A DNA stretch of 36,018 bases. Origin: Clostridia bacterium (GTDB lineage: Bacteria > Bacillota > Clostridia > Lachnospirales > Lachnospiraceae). A program made the translations under genes and the position numbers. Location: the NCBI GenBank assembly GCA_029101305.1, contig JAQXQS010000158.1, positions 1 to 36,018 of the forward strand. The letters run 5' to 3'. Positions 17,568 to 26,330 of this stretch are shown here, in pieces; position 1 is the first letter of the stretch, and each line of letters starts with the position of its first letter. The notes under the pieces were generated by a model. That model did not search any database, was not told the origin of the DNA, and saw only the letters and a program-made list of their open reading frames with translations.

Positions 17568-17596
17568 ATTATAACATTAAAGCAGCTACTTTTCAA
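17568..17596 (-). promoter_or_regulatory. Promoter of the c-di-GMP riboswitch transcript
   Basis: On the minus strand TTGAAA (17596-17591) and TATAAT (17573-17568) are spaced by exactly 17 nt. Transcription would begin about 30 nt before the aptamer, giving a leader of about 300 nt. Confidence 0.8.
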
Positions 17597-17662
17597 TCCT
17601 GTTTTTGCTTGAAATAGAGATTGAAACAATGGCAAAGATCAGAGGCATTTCATTTACGCCTT

Positions 17663-19021
17663 TTATATTGCCAGCAGATTCTTAATTGCCTCCATGTACA
17701 CCTGGACAGCCTCTTCCATTTCGGATACCAGGATAAACTCGTCAGCACCGTGAATGTGGTAGTCCATTCCCAGTTTCTCCGGTCCAAATGCGATAATATT
17801 CTTCAGGGATTTGGCATAGGTACCACCGCCGATTACCATAGGCTGGTTCTTTGTATCTCCGGTTACGTCCACATAAGCCTTATACAGGGCATTTACAAGC
17901 GGGGACTCCCTTGGGAAAAACAGAGGATTGCCGATTTCTCCCACTTCAATCCTTCCGTTCTCATCTTCCAGATTACCTTCTACAAATTTCAGCACATCAT
18001 CTTTTGTGAAGGTTACCGGTACACGGATATCGATGGTGCAGGAAATCACGCCATCTTCTGTTTTTACGATTCCGTTACAGAAGGACAGCTCGCCAAACTC
18101 ATCAGAGATTTTCAGACCGACTCCAGAGCCATCGCATGCCGTGCCGATATGCTGGTTATAGAATTTCACAAAATCATCCTCAAAGCCTGCTTTTTCAAGG
18201 CATTCCATGGTTACACCTGCTGCGTTTACTCCAAGAGTCGGAGTGCTGGCATGAGCCGGTACGCCCTTTGCATAAATGGTGATCTGATTTTCTGCTTCCG
18301 TCACTTTATACTCCTGCAGCTTGCTTTCTGAAAAAGCCTTCTCCAATTTTTCCCTAAAGCCATCCTCTGCCGGAATCACTGTGGTACAATTATCACATAC
18401 CGCATTGGAAACGAAGCCGCCGTTCATGGAAATGATTCTGGTGTTTTTGGAATATGCCATCATGGACATATATCCTTTTTCTCCATGGATACATGGGAAA
18501 TTGGCATCCGGGGTAAATCCACAGGAAAGCTCTTCTTCTACTTTATTATAATGTTCCATACATTTGGAACCAGTCTCCTCATTGCAGCCCATGATCAGAC
18601 GGACTCTTTTGTTCAGCTTCACGCCGGAATCCTTCAGAAGCTTCATGGCATAAAGTGCCTCAATCACAGGTCCCTTGTCATCTGTCGTTCCACGTCCGTA
18701 TACATGGTCACCTTCCCTTGTCAGCTTAAATGGATCATAGGTCCAGTCGCCGCCAACCGGCACAATATCCAGATGTCCGGCAATGCCTACAATTTCCTTG
18801 CCTTCTCCCATCTCCGCATAGCCACAGTAATTGTCAAGATTTACGGTTTTGAAGCCAAGTTCTTCTGCGATCTTAAGACCGGCTTCCAGTGCTTTTGCCG
18901 GACCTTCCCCGAATGGTTTGCCCTCTGAAGGAGTGCTGCGCTGGGAATCAATTGCCACTAATTTTCCAAGGTTTTCAAGCATTTCATCGGTTAATGCGTG
19001 AATCTGTTCTTTTGTATTCAT
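17663..19021 (-). CDS. pepV: M20 family dipeptidase (PepV-like)
   Basis: Cytoplasmic zinc dipeptidase of the M20 family, 452 aa, typical for PepV. Metal and catalytic motifs are present: AGHLDIVPVGGDW (ligand His, catalytic Asp), GRGTTDDKGP (bridging Asp), GCNEETGSKCM (general-base Glu and ligand Glu), TPDANFP (ligand Asp) and a C-terminal HGADE (ligand His), with the lid domain between. It cleaves dipeptides with an unblocked N-terminus. ATG 19021 has GGAGG 12 nt upstream. It follows the reductase-like gene by 22 nt, so both share a transcript. No strong terminator was found after the gene. Confidence 0.93.
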   Translation of the reverse strand: MNTKEQIHALTDEMLENLGKLVAIDSQRSTPSEGKPFGEGPAKALEAGLKIAEELGFKTVNLDNYCGYAEMGEGKEIVGIAGHLDIVPVGGDWTYDPFKLTREGDHVYGRGTTDDKGPVIEALYAMKLLKDSGVKLNKRVRLIMGCNEETGSKCMEHYNKVEEELSCGFTPDANFPCIHGEKGYMSMMAYSKNTRIISMNGGFVSNAVCDNCTTVIPAEDGFREKLEKAFSESKLQEYKVTEAENQITIYAKGVPAHASTPTLGVNAAGVTMECLEKAGFEDDFVKFYNQHIGTACDGSGVGLKISDEFGELSFCNGIVKTEDGVISCTIDIRVPVTFTKDDVLKFVEGNLEDENGRIEVGEIGNPLFFPRESPLVNALYKAYVDVTGDTKNQPMVIGGGTYAKSLKNIIAFGPEKLGMDYHIHGADEFILVSEMEEAVQVYMEAIKNLLAI

Positions 19022-19043
19022 AATTTCTCGTTTCCTCCGAATT

Positions 19044-19934
19044 TTATTTGTTGCCAAGCAACTGCTTCTCTACATTCTCAAATCCAATCCGCTCTATGGT
19101 CTCAGCGAATCGCTCTCCCTGAATGCCGTTGTCACGGAAGAAGCAGATTGCTTTTTCGATCACATCCAGGGCTTCTTCTTTGGATGTAAAAATCTTGCCA
19201 AGAGCTTTTCCTTTGGATACTTTTTTGCCCCAACGGCCTCCTATGTAGATCTTATAGCCGTAAACGCCGTCTTCGATGGTATGAAATGGACATTTGCCTA
19301 CACAGCGTCCACAATGTCTGCACGCTTCTTCATCAATCTGGATCTTTCCATCCACAACCTTCGCTACTTTGTTTGGACAGGCAGCTTCGATAGCACATTT
19401 CTTGCAGCCCTTACATACCTCTGTATTCACTTCCGGAATTCTCTGGCCGATAATGCCCACATCATTCAGATTCGGTTTCACACAGTTGTTGGGACAGCCG
19501 CCTACTGCGATTTTAAATTTGTGTGGAAGTGCAACGTTTCTATAACCTTCATAGAAACGTTTGTAAATTTCCTCTGAGATTGCGTAAGAATCCAGAAGTC
19601 CATACTGGCAGGTAGTTCCCTTGCAGGATACCACAGGACGTACCTTCGCTCCGGTTCCGCCAGTCACCAGACCTTCCTTTGCAATAAATTTCTGAAATTC
19701 TTCGATCTTATCATAAGGGATTCCCTGGATTTCCACGGAAAGTCTGGTGGTGTACAAAAGATTGCCATTTCCAAACTTCTCTGCTGCATCTGCCATACAG
19801 CGGTGCTGTGCGGCGGTTACCTTTCCATTTGTGGTAAGAACTCGTGCGGAAAACAGATCTGTGCCTCTGTTATTCAGGAAGCCCATTCCTTTTACTCTTT
19901 TTTCATCTTCCGAGCTGACTGTTAATGCTGACAT
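19044..19934 (-). CDS. Siroheme sulfite/nitrite reductase-like protein with two [4Fe-4S] ferredoxin clusters
   Basis: A 296-residue small sulfite/nitrite-reductase-like protein. An N-terminal ferredoxin-like half (LTTNGKVTAAQHRCMADAAEKFG, TTRLSVEIQGIP) precedes the siroheme-[4Fe-4S] cysteines: CKGTTC (104, 109; CX4C rather than the common CX5C) and GGCPNNC (147, 151). A bacterial ferredoxin domain is inserted with C174/177/180/186 and C205/208/211/215, enough for two further [4Fe-4S] clusters. Resembles AsrC/DsrAB-like single proteins of anaerobes; an electron-transfer or sulfite-reducing role in the cytoplasm is likely, but the natural substrate is unproven. GAGGT lies 6 nt before the ATG. 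First gene of a two-gene unit with pepV. Confidence 0.85.
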   Translation of the reverse strand: MSALTVSSEDEKRVKGMGFLNNRGTDLFSARVLTTNGKVTAAQHRCMADAAEKFGNGNLLYTTRLSVEIQGIPYDKIEEFQKFIAKEGLVTGGTGAKVRPVVSCKGTTCQYGLLDSYAISEEIYKRFYEGYRNVALPHKFKIAVGGCPNNCVKPNLNDVGIIGQRIPEVNTEVCKGCKKCAIEAACPNKVAKVVDGKIQIDEEACRHCGRCVGKCPFHTIEDGVYGYKIYIGGRWGKKVSKGKALGKIFTSKEEALDVIEKAICFFRDNGIQGERFAETIERIGFENVEKQLLGNK

Positions 19935-19974
19935 TTTTATACCTCGCTCTGTAATATTTTTATCTATAGCTTCT

Positions 19975-20003
19975 ATTATAGCACCTGAAAGGGATTTTGA
20001 AAA
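19975..20003 (-). promoter_or_regulatory. Promoter of the reductase-pepV unit
   Basis: TATAAT (19980-19975) with a weak -35, TTTTCA (20003-19998), at 17-nt spacing on the minus strand, about 40 nt before the ATG. Confidence 0.55.
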
Positions 20004-20059
20004 TGATATTCCGTAGAAATTTCATTGCGGCGTATCCAATGTGCTTTATTTCTTTAAAC

Positions 20060-21121
20060 TGTTAACGTGGACATGTTCTATATTATACAATAGTAATAAT
20101 ATATGCTTCCAGTGCAGCCAGTGCAAATCCTCCCAGTCAGTCCTTAAGAAAAGTCCGGGCTGGCTATCTGATCTATTCCGGCTACCAGGAAGGGGAAGGT
20201 GATTCCCCGAAATCAGGCTACGGCTATGAATACCTGCAGCAGATCGCTTACTATGCTGGCTGGGAATACGAATATGTAAACGGCACCTTCAGCCAGCTTC
20301 TTGAAATGCTCAAAAACGGCGACATCGACATTATGGGAGACCTCTCCTATACAGACGAACGTGCACAGTATATTGATTTTGCAAACGAGGAGCAGGGAAG
20401 AGAATATTATTATCTCTTTGTGCGTGAAGACCGTACAGACATTACTGCCACTGATCTTTCCACCTTACAGAATGCAAGAGTGGGAATCAACAAAGGCAGT
20501 GTCCAGGTAGATTTATTCCAGGAATGGTTCTTCTTGTCATTCTGGTTCTTGCAGTTGTCCTGGCGCTGATTCTGACTTTATTTATTACATTATTTCCAGA
20601 CGAAAGGCCAAAACCTTTCCATGAACAATGATGAGCTTTCCGAAAAAGCATACATTGATCTTGCCACTGGTCTTCCAAACAAAAACAAATGCGAGGAACT
20701 GCTGTCTGCCCATTATGTGATCAACAAACCTACCGCCTGCTTTATGCTGGATCTCAATGATCTGAAAAAGGTAAATGACACCCTGGGGCATTAAATGGGT
20801 GATATTATGATCCTGAATTTCGCCAAGCTGTTGAGAAAGGTGGTTCCTCTCCAGTATTTTGTAGGACGCTTCGGCGGAGATGAATTCATTGTAGTCGCAG
20901 AGGGCATTTCCGGAAAAGAAGAAGCAGAACAGCTGGTCCGGAATATCAAAGAAATGATCTTGAAATTCAATGGATTACGAGGCGAATTCCAGATCAACTA
21001 TGCATGCGGTTTCGCTTTTTCTGAAGATTATCCCGGTGCCGGGCTGCTGGATCTGTTAAATGAAGCAGATCTGAAAATGTATGCAGATAAGCAGCTGACC
21101 AAGCAGGGAAAGGCTAGGTAA
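20060..21121 (+). pseudogene. Decayed periplasmic-binding-domain / GGDEF diguanylate cyclase
   Basis: Fragments in three frames read in order as one signalling protein. First a family-3 solute-binding sensor domain (RKVRAGYLIYSGYQEGEG ... GYEYLQQIAYYAGWEYEYV ... ADLSYTDERA-like GDLSYTDERAQYIDFA ... ARVGINKGSVQ). Then, after an apparent internal deletion near 20520, a membrane helix in another frame (GMVLLVILVLAVVLALIL). Then a GGDEF domain after another frame change (KAYIDLATGLPNKNKCEELL, FMLDLNDLKKVNDTLGH), interrupted by TAA at 20792-20794 just before MGD, and continuing with GRFGGDEFIVVAEG. No start codon or signal peptide is in frame at the 5' end. The ancestor would have made c-di-GMP in response to an extracellular ligand; the present copy cannot. 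Confidence 0.88.
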
Positions 21122-21140
21122 CATCTAAAAAGGTCCCAAT

Positions 21141-21200
21141 AATATGCCCTTGTTAATGCGTCATTGCCAGCCTGACAATGACACATTACAAGGGCATATT
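21141..21200. terminator. Long hairpin between converging pseudogene and lacZ
   Basis: A near-continuous stem of about 25 bp: perfect 12-bp outer arms (aatatgcccttg / caagggcatatt), a 1-nt bulge, taatg/catta, one mismatch, then gtcattg/caatgac around a 9-nt loop. The plus strand continues with tatcggactcttttttttac. Likely a bidirectional terminator; unusually long for one. Confidence 0.65.
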
Positions 21201-21254
21201 TATCGGACTCTTTTTTTTACTCAGCCAGCATATCTATTCTAAGTTCTCTACTTT

Positions 21255-24173
21255 TCATTTCCCGCAAAGATAAAATTCCAGTTCCGTATCTTCTTCTCCT
21301 GAAATATGATATGCAGCTTCTACATCTGCTCCCCAGCTGTTGATTCCACCCACGCCGCGCATTTTTCCCAGTATACTCACAACCGTGCGGCAGGATGCAT
21401 GAAGCTCTTCCTTGTGCAGTGCGTTTTCCAGTTCCTGTGGCGTGTACGGGATTGCTGAAAACGCGAAGCAGTCTTTGTCCATAAGAATTTTAAGCGCTCC
21501 CACAGAAGCTGCACAAGTGCCCATATGGTTCCTGCATTCCTGTGGAACAAGGTAATCGGAAACCACACATTCTTCTTCGAAACTTCCGAAAATGCCGCCT
21601 TTTATACGATCCGGATAAGTTTCCCCAGACAGACCCATCCAGGTATATTTCTCTATCCGCTCAGGCAGGATCAGGCGAAGTCCGAATTCGGGCAGCTGTG
21701 GAAGTCCTTTTTCTCCGTGATAGCGCATTTTTACGTGCAATAGCCCAGACATATACACTGTATAGACCATGTCCACCGTTGTCTTTGGAGCTGTTGCAGT
21801 AGCAAATGTATATACAATTTCTACTTTATCCAGATTTTCCAGAGCCGGACGCCGTCCTGCAAAATCTTTTACAGCAAACGGATATGCCTGTCCATCTGCA
21901 TACTCTGTTATCTGACAGTCTGTACATGCGGTAAACAGATCCGCAGCCATCCACTGGGCGCTCTTTACCGGAAAGCCACAGCCCTTGTCGTTCTCGGTGG
22001 AGGCTCTCCAGAATGCCGGCTTCGGAGCACGATACAGGCATTCTTTTCCGTTATAGACCAATGACACCGGACCGCCTTCTCCATAGCCGAAGAGCATATC
22101 AAAGCCGTTACCATGGATTCCGAGCATCAGATCACCATGAACCACCCTGAAAGCACTTTCCTGCCCCTTTTTCTCCTTCTTTGCAGCCTGTTTTTTCTCT
22201 TCCAGCTCTTTCTTTATCCATTTTTTCGATTCGGCATATCCGGCAGTATTCTTTTCATCCTGCAAAGCCCGCTCTTCTGGTGTACTGTACCAGTAGCGAA
22301 CCTCCTGCATGGCTGGTTTCTCTGTCCGGTCGGCAAACACGATTCCATTTCCGCTAAATGCATAATCTGTGGGGCGATCCAGAAAATCTCCTCCATAGCC
22401 CAGCACCTTCCTGCCCTTCTGATCTTCATAATAAACAGCCTGATCTATATAGTCCCAGATAAAACCGCCCTGATACATAGGATACTCATCCAGCAGACGG
22501 ATATAGCTTTCCATTCCACCGATGGAATTTCCCATATCATGCATGTATTCACAGAGAAGGAAAGGCTTATCCGGATCGTTTTCCAGATATTCCCTTACCT
22601 CCTGTGGAGACGCATACATCCGGCTTTCCACATCGCTGATTTCACGGAAATCATGTTTCCAGAAAACACCTTCATAATGCACTCTCCTGGACGGATCCTT
22701 TTCATGGAAATATCTGCTCATAGCCTGAATACAGGTTCCTGCGTAGGATTCATTTCCGCAAGACCACCAAAGAATAGATGGATGGTTTTTGTCACGTTCC
22801 AGCATGGATACCGCACGGTCTGTCACGCAGGCTTCCCAGGCCGTGTCTGAACCTGGCACATTCCAGGATGGCTCACACAGCCCTGTCTTCTGCCAGGAGC
22901 CGTGACTTTCCAGATTTGTCTCATCCATGACACAGATTCCCGCCTCGTCACAAAGTCTATACCAAAGGCTCTGGTTCGGATAATGACAGGTACGCACTGC
23001 ATTGATTTTATTTTTCTTAAAGACCTCAATATCCTTTCTCATATCTTCTTCTGTGATGGAACGCCCACGATGTGGATTCCACTCATGGCGGTTCACACCA
23101 TTAATAATAAGCCGCTTTCCATTTAACAGCATAAGCTTATCTTTGATTTCAAACCGCCTGAAGCCCACCTTGTACGGCACGATCTCGATCAGCCTTCCAC
23201 TCTCATCAGACAGGCGAAGCAGAAGTTTGTATAGCTTTGACTGGTACACATCCCATTTCAGAACGTTGTCAATGGTGATTTCCACTGTTTTCCAAAGTGT
23301 ACCCGCTCCGCCCCTTTCTTCTGCAGGGGGAACCGTTTCCCTTGTCTTTTTAACCATTTCCTTTGTCTGTGTAAGTGCTCCACTGCACACCAGATTTTCC
23401 TCCGGATCCAGCAGTTCCCACTGTACCAGAGACGGTGTTCCGGAAATTTTCACTTCCAGCTCCATCGTTCCGGTACGATAATCATCGGCGAGCCCTGTTT
23501 TCGCCCACAGGTCTTCCACATGTGCCAGTGGTTTTCCATAAAGATAAACATCACGGAAAATTCCGGAAAAACGGAAAAAATCCTGATCCTCGATCCATGC
23601 GGCACTGCTCCTTTTATAAACCTCCACACAGAGACGGTTTCCTTTTTCTTTTATAAAGGGTGTCAGGTCAAACTCTGACGGAGTAAAACTGTCTTCCGCA
23701 TATCCCACAAACTGTCCGTTCAGCCAGAGGTACATAGCCTCTTCTACGCCCTGAAAGGAAATACAGATTCTTTTACCTGCCAGTCCCGAAGTCAGATCAA
23801 ACTCCTTAACATAACTTCCAACAGGGTCGTGCTCCCAGTCAATATGTGGCGGACGTAAAAAAATATGGCCTTCCCACGGATACATTGTATTAATATAATG
23901 TATCTTATCGTATCCTGATAGTTCTATATGTCCAGGAACACTGATTTCCCCAAATCCAGCAAGATCTGCGTCTTCCCGGTAAAAATCCACCGGGCGGTCT
24001 GCCGGTCTTTCACTCCAGCAAAACTTCCAGATACCGTTAAGGGACTGGTAAAGTGTTTCCCGCTCCGCCTTCATGTCTTCTTCCCGTTCATAAAAATGGT
24101 GATCAGAATGGGCATCCAGACGGTTCACGCGAAAGACCTCCGGATTTTCCAGCCAGGATAATTCTGCATGCAT
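21255..24173 (-). CDS. lacZ: Beta-galactosidase, GH2 family
   Basis: Cytoplasmic GH2 beta-galactosidase, 972 aa, close to the E. coli LacZ length. Sugar-binding and jelly-roll domains come first (FLRPPHIDWEHDPVGSYVKEF; YLWLNGQFVGYAEDSFTPSEFDLT), then Ig-like domains and the barrel signature NRHEWNPHRGRSI with NAVRTCHYPN. The acid/base is Glu475 (CGNES) and the nucleophile Glu542 (LLCEYMHDMGNS). A C-terminal beta-sandwich ends the protein. Residues 640-665 carry a Lys/Glu-rich insertion. GGAGG lies 9 nt before the ATG. It is third in an operon after a MATE transporter and a sugar acetyltransferase, 58 bp behind the latter. No secretion signal, so its galactoside must enter the cell. Confidence 0.95.
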   Translation of the reverse strand: MHAELSWLENPEVFRVNRLDAHSDHHFYEREEDMKAERETLYQSLNGIWKFCWSERPADRPVDFYREDADLAGFGEISVPGHIELSGYDKIHYINTMYPWEGHIFLRPPHIDWEHDPVGSYVKEFDLTSGLAGKRICISFQGVEEAMYLWLNGQFVGYAEDSFTPSEFDLTPFIKEKGNRLCVEVYKRSSAAWIEDQDFFRFSGIFRDVYLYGKPLAHVEDLWAKTGLADDYRTGTMELEVKISGTPSLVQWELLDPEENLVCSGALTQTKEMVKKTRETVPPAEERGGAGTLWKTVEITIDNVLKWDVYQSKLYKLLLRLSDESGRLIEIVPYKVGFRRFEIKDKLMLLNGKRLIINGVNRHEWNPHRGRSITEEDMRKDIEVFKKNKINAVRTCHYPNQSLWYRLCDEAGICVMDETNLESHGSWQKTGLCEPSWNVPGSDTAWEACVTDRAVSMLERDKNHPSILWWSCGNESYAGTCIQAMSRYFHEKDPSRRVHYEGVFWKHDFREISDVESRMYASPQEVREYLENDPDKPFLLCEYMHDMGNSIGGMESYIRLLDEYPMYQGGFIWDYIDQAVYYEDQKGRKVLGYGGDFLDRPTDYAFSGNGIVFADRTEKPAMQEVRYWYSTPEERALQDEKNTAGYAESKKWIKKELEEKKQAAKKEKKGQESAFRVVHGDLMLGIHGNGFDMLFGYGEGGPVSLVYNGKECLYRAPKPAFWRASTENDKGCGFPVKSAQWMAADLFTACTDCQITEYADGQAYPFAVKDFAGRRPALENLDKVEIVYTFATATAPKTTVDMVYTVYMSGLLHVKMRYHGEKGLPQLPEFGLRLILPERIEKYTWMGLSGETYPDRIKGGIFGSFEEECVVSDYLVPQECRNHMGTCAASVGALKILMDKDCFAFSAIPYTPQELENALHKEELHASCRTVVSILGKMRGVGGINSWGADVEAAYHISGEEDTELEFYLCGK

Positions 24174-24231
24174 AAATCATTTCCTCCTACTCACTCAGCC
24201 TGCTGTGTCAGAAAAGCAGCTGATTATTATC

Positions 24232-24870
24232 TTAGTCACGCAATTTTTCTTCCTGTGCACATATCATCTCCCACGCCTCATCATCAATTTCTTCCTTATG
24301 AAATAATTTTCTTTTATCCTTTTCTGTTATTTTCCTGATAACGCGGCATGGATTTCCCGCAGCAATGGACCAGTCCGGAATATCTTTTGTAACCACACTT
24401 CCTGCACCGATTACTACGTTATCGCCAATATGTACGCCCGGACACACTACTGTATTTCCACCAATCCATACATTATCCCCGATGGTAACTTCTTTTCCAT
24501 ATTCAAAAGCGGAATTACGTGTATCCGGATAGATCGGGTGTCCTGCCGTATAAATTGCTACATTTGGAGCCATCTGGCAGTTATCACCGATTTTGACCTT
24601 TGCCACATCTATGATCGTACAGTTATAGTTTGCAAAGAAATTTTTCCCAACCTCAATATGGGAACCATAATCACAGTAAAAGGGTGGATTGATCCATGCA
24701 TTCTCTGATTTGCCCAGAAGCTCTTTCACAATTTTCCCAATTTCATCAAAATCAGAACGATCCACAAAGTTGAGCTTTTGAAGGATTTTTCTGCATTTTG
24801 TCTGTTCCTCCATAACCGCCTGGTCTGAAATATATGCAACCTGCATATCTCTTCTTTTTTTCATGTCCAT
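24232..24870 (-). CDS. Sugar O-acetyltransferase (LacA/Maa-like)
   Basis: Left-handed beta-helix acetyltransferase of 212 residues that moves an acetyl group from acetyl-CoA to a sugar hydroxyl, in the cytoplasm. The N-terminal Mac domain is present, followed by hexapeptide repeats (IGDNCQMAPNV, IGDNVWIGGNTVV, IGDNVVIGAGSVVTKDI). The catalytic His111 lies in YTAGHPIYP, and the AGNPCRVIRKI end is typical. AAGGAG inside the end of the MATE gene serves the ATG, which starts only 3 nt after the MATE stop, so the two are tightly coupled. Linkage to lacZ supports a galactoside acetyltransferase role, but maltose or another sugar is equally possible from sequence. Confidence 0.88.
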   Translation of the reverse strand: MDMKKRRDMQVAYISDQAVMEEQTKCRKILQKLNFVDRSDFDEIGKIVKELLGKSENAWINPPFYCDYGSHIEVGKNFFANYNCTIIDVAKVKIGDNCQMAPNVAIYTAGHPIYPDTRNSAFEYGKEVTIGDNVWIGGNTVVCPGVHIGDNVVIGAGSVVTKDIPDWSIAAGNPCRVIRKITEKDKRKLFHKEEIDDEAWEMICAQEEKLRD

Positions 24871-24873
24871 TTT

Positions 24874-26217
24874 TCATTCTCCTTTTTCCGTTAGATTTTT
24901 TAGCCAATTATATTTCCTGTAATGCTTATATACAGCTGGAAGCTTTACCAGTTCATCAAGATTTAATACAAAATAAACAAGTAAAACCGGCAATTTGAGT
25001 ACAAATGCAGCTATGAAGCCAAGCGGAACTGCAAAACACCACATCGTAACCGCATCACATTTTAAACCGAATTCCGTATCGCCTCCTGCTGGAAAAATAC
25101 CACCTATAGTCATAGAATTGATAGATTTTCCAATTACATAATAACTGCTCATAAACAACATATATTTTAGATACCCGTTTGCGGTATCCGTCAGACTTGC
25201 AAAGTGTAGGATCACAGGAGTCAAAAGAAGAATCATGCCACCTGTCAAACAACCCGAAACTACCGCAATTTTACATAAAAGATTTCCACTTTTTCTTGCT
25301 TCTGATAAGTTCCCTTCACCAAGCAGATTTCCAAGAATAATGCTCCCGCCATATCCAAAACCGGTACATACACAGATTAACATATTTTTCGTTATATTTG
25401 CAATGGAGTTGGCAGCTACTGCATCCGATCCAAGATGCCCCAGTATAACAGAATACATAGTAAAACCGCCACCCCAGACAAGTTCATTAAGAAGCACTGG
25501 ATAAACATGTTTCCAGAATTTTTTTGTCATGCTAACTTTCTTATTTCCTATATCTGCTATTCCGATCCAAAGTTCCTTTTTCGGATAGAGAATACAGATC
25601 GTAATAACCAGCCCAATCCCATTTGCGATAACAGTCGCCAGTGCTGCACCTGCAATCTCCATCCTTGGAGTTCCAAGGTACCCATAAATAAAAATGGCAT
25701 TCAGTATGATATTAGAACAAACCACTATTGCGCTAACCATAGTACATTTTCCCACATAGCCACAATTTTTTAGTATTCCCTGTAAAACCTGCAGAATTCC
25801 AGAAAACACATAGGAAAATCCTATCAGCTTCAGATATCTTATACCATAATCAATCAATGTGGTATCATTCGTAAACAACTGCATAAGATTCCTGGGGACA
25901 AATAATGTTGCAAACAAGAAAAAGACAGATACCAATAATACATATCTTAATACAAGTCCTGCCGATGTCCGTAATCCTTCAAAATCTTTCTTTCCATAAT
26001 ATTGCGCAACAAACATATTCTCCCCGATTGTGAGTGCTGTCAAAATCAGGTTAAAAACAAAAGTAATCTGTGAAGCCAGAGAAACTGCTGACAGAGAATT
26101 TTGATTTAAGCCACCCAGCATAAAAGCATCACATGCACTTACAACTGCAAGCATAAATTGCTGTGCCGCGATTGGTAAAGCAAGATTCAGAATTTTAGCT
26201 CTGAATTTCTTTTCCAT
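24874..26217 (-). CDS. MATE family transporter in the lacZ operon
   Basis: Polytopic MATE transporter of 447 residues, about 12 helices. Characteristic stretches are LALPIAAQQFMLAVVSACDAFMLGG (read in parts), FVAQYYGKKDFEGL after helix 2, the mid-protein pattern EIAGAALATVIAN, and GNLLGEGNLSEARKSG in the second half. First gene of a three-gene operon with a sugar acetyltransferase and beta-galactosidase, divergent from an AraC regulator. MATE proteins are exporters as far as known, so unlike LacY it would not be expected to bring in lactose; exporting acetylated or toxic glycosides would fit the neighbours. AAAGGA lies 12 nt upstream, next to a 5'-UTR hairpin. Confidence 0.9.
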   Translation of the reverse strand: MEKKFRAKILNLALPIAAQQFMLAVVSACDAFMLGGLNQNSLSAVSLASQITFVFNLILTALTIGENMFVAQYYGKKDFEGLRTSAGLVLRYVLLVSVFFLFATLFVPRNLMQLFTNDTTLIDYGIRYLKLIGFSYVFSGILQVLQGILKNCGYVGKCTMVSAIVVCSNIILNAIFIYGYLGTPRMEIAGAALATVIANGIGLVITICILYPKKELWIGIADIGNKKVSMTKKFWKHVYPVLLNELVWGGGFTMYSVILGHLGSDAVAANSIANITKNMLICVCTGFGYGGSIILGNLLGEGNLSEARKSGNLLCKIAVVSGCLTGGMILLLTPVILHFASLTDTANGYLKYMLFMSSYYVIGKSINSMTIGGIFPAGGDTEFGLKCDAVTMWCFAVPLGFIAAFVLKLPVLLVYFVLNLDELVKLPAVYKHYRKYNWLKNLTEKGE

Positions 26218-26221
26218 CTAT

Positions 26222-26259
26222 AGTTTATTTCCTTTCTGTGCACAATATGAAAATAAACT
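26222..26259 (-). promoter_or_regulatory. 5'-UTR hairpin at the MATE ribosome binding site
   Basis: Perfect 9-bp arms agtttattt (26222-26230) and aaataaact (26251-26259) flank a 20-nt loop; on the minus strand the 3' arm directly follows AAAGGA and ends 4 nt before the ATG. It could limit ribosome access, or, as DNA, serve as a regulator half-site pair. Confidence 0.45.
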
Positions 26260-26266
26260 TTCTCCA

Positions 26267-26295
26267 TTGATTTTTATACCAGAATCAGCCATAAT
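26267..26295 (+). promoter_or_regulatory. Promoter of the araC-type gene
   Basis: TTGATT (26267-26272) and CATAAT (26290-26295), 17-nt spacer, in the 113-bp gap shared with the divergent MATE operon. The opposite strand offers TATAAA with no good -35 box, as expected for an activator-dependent promoter. Confidence 0.55.
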
Positions 26296-26330
26296 AATAT
26301 AACAATCGTTCGCACAGGAGGCACATATAA

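Noticed and set aside
22113-22850. A 245-codon plus-strand frame
   Set aside because: Antisense to lacZ, low-complexity hydrophobic translation, no ribosome site.
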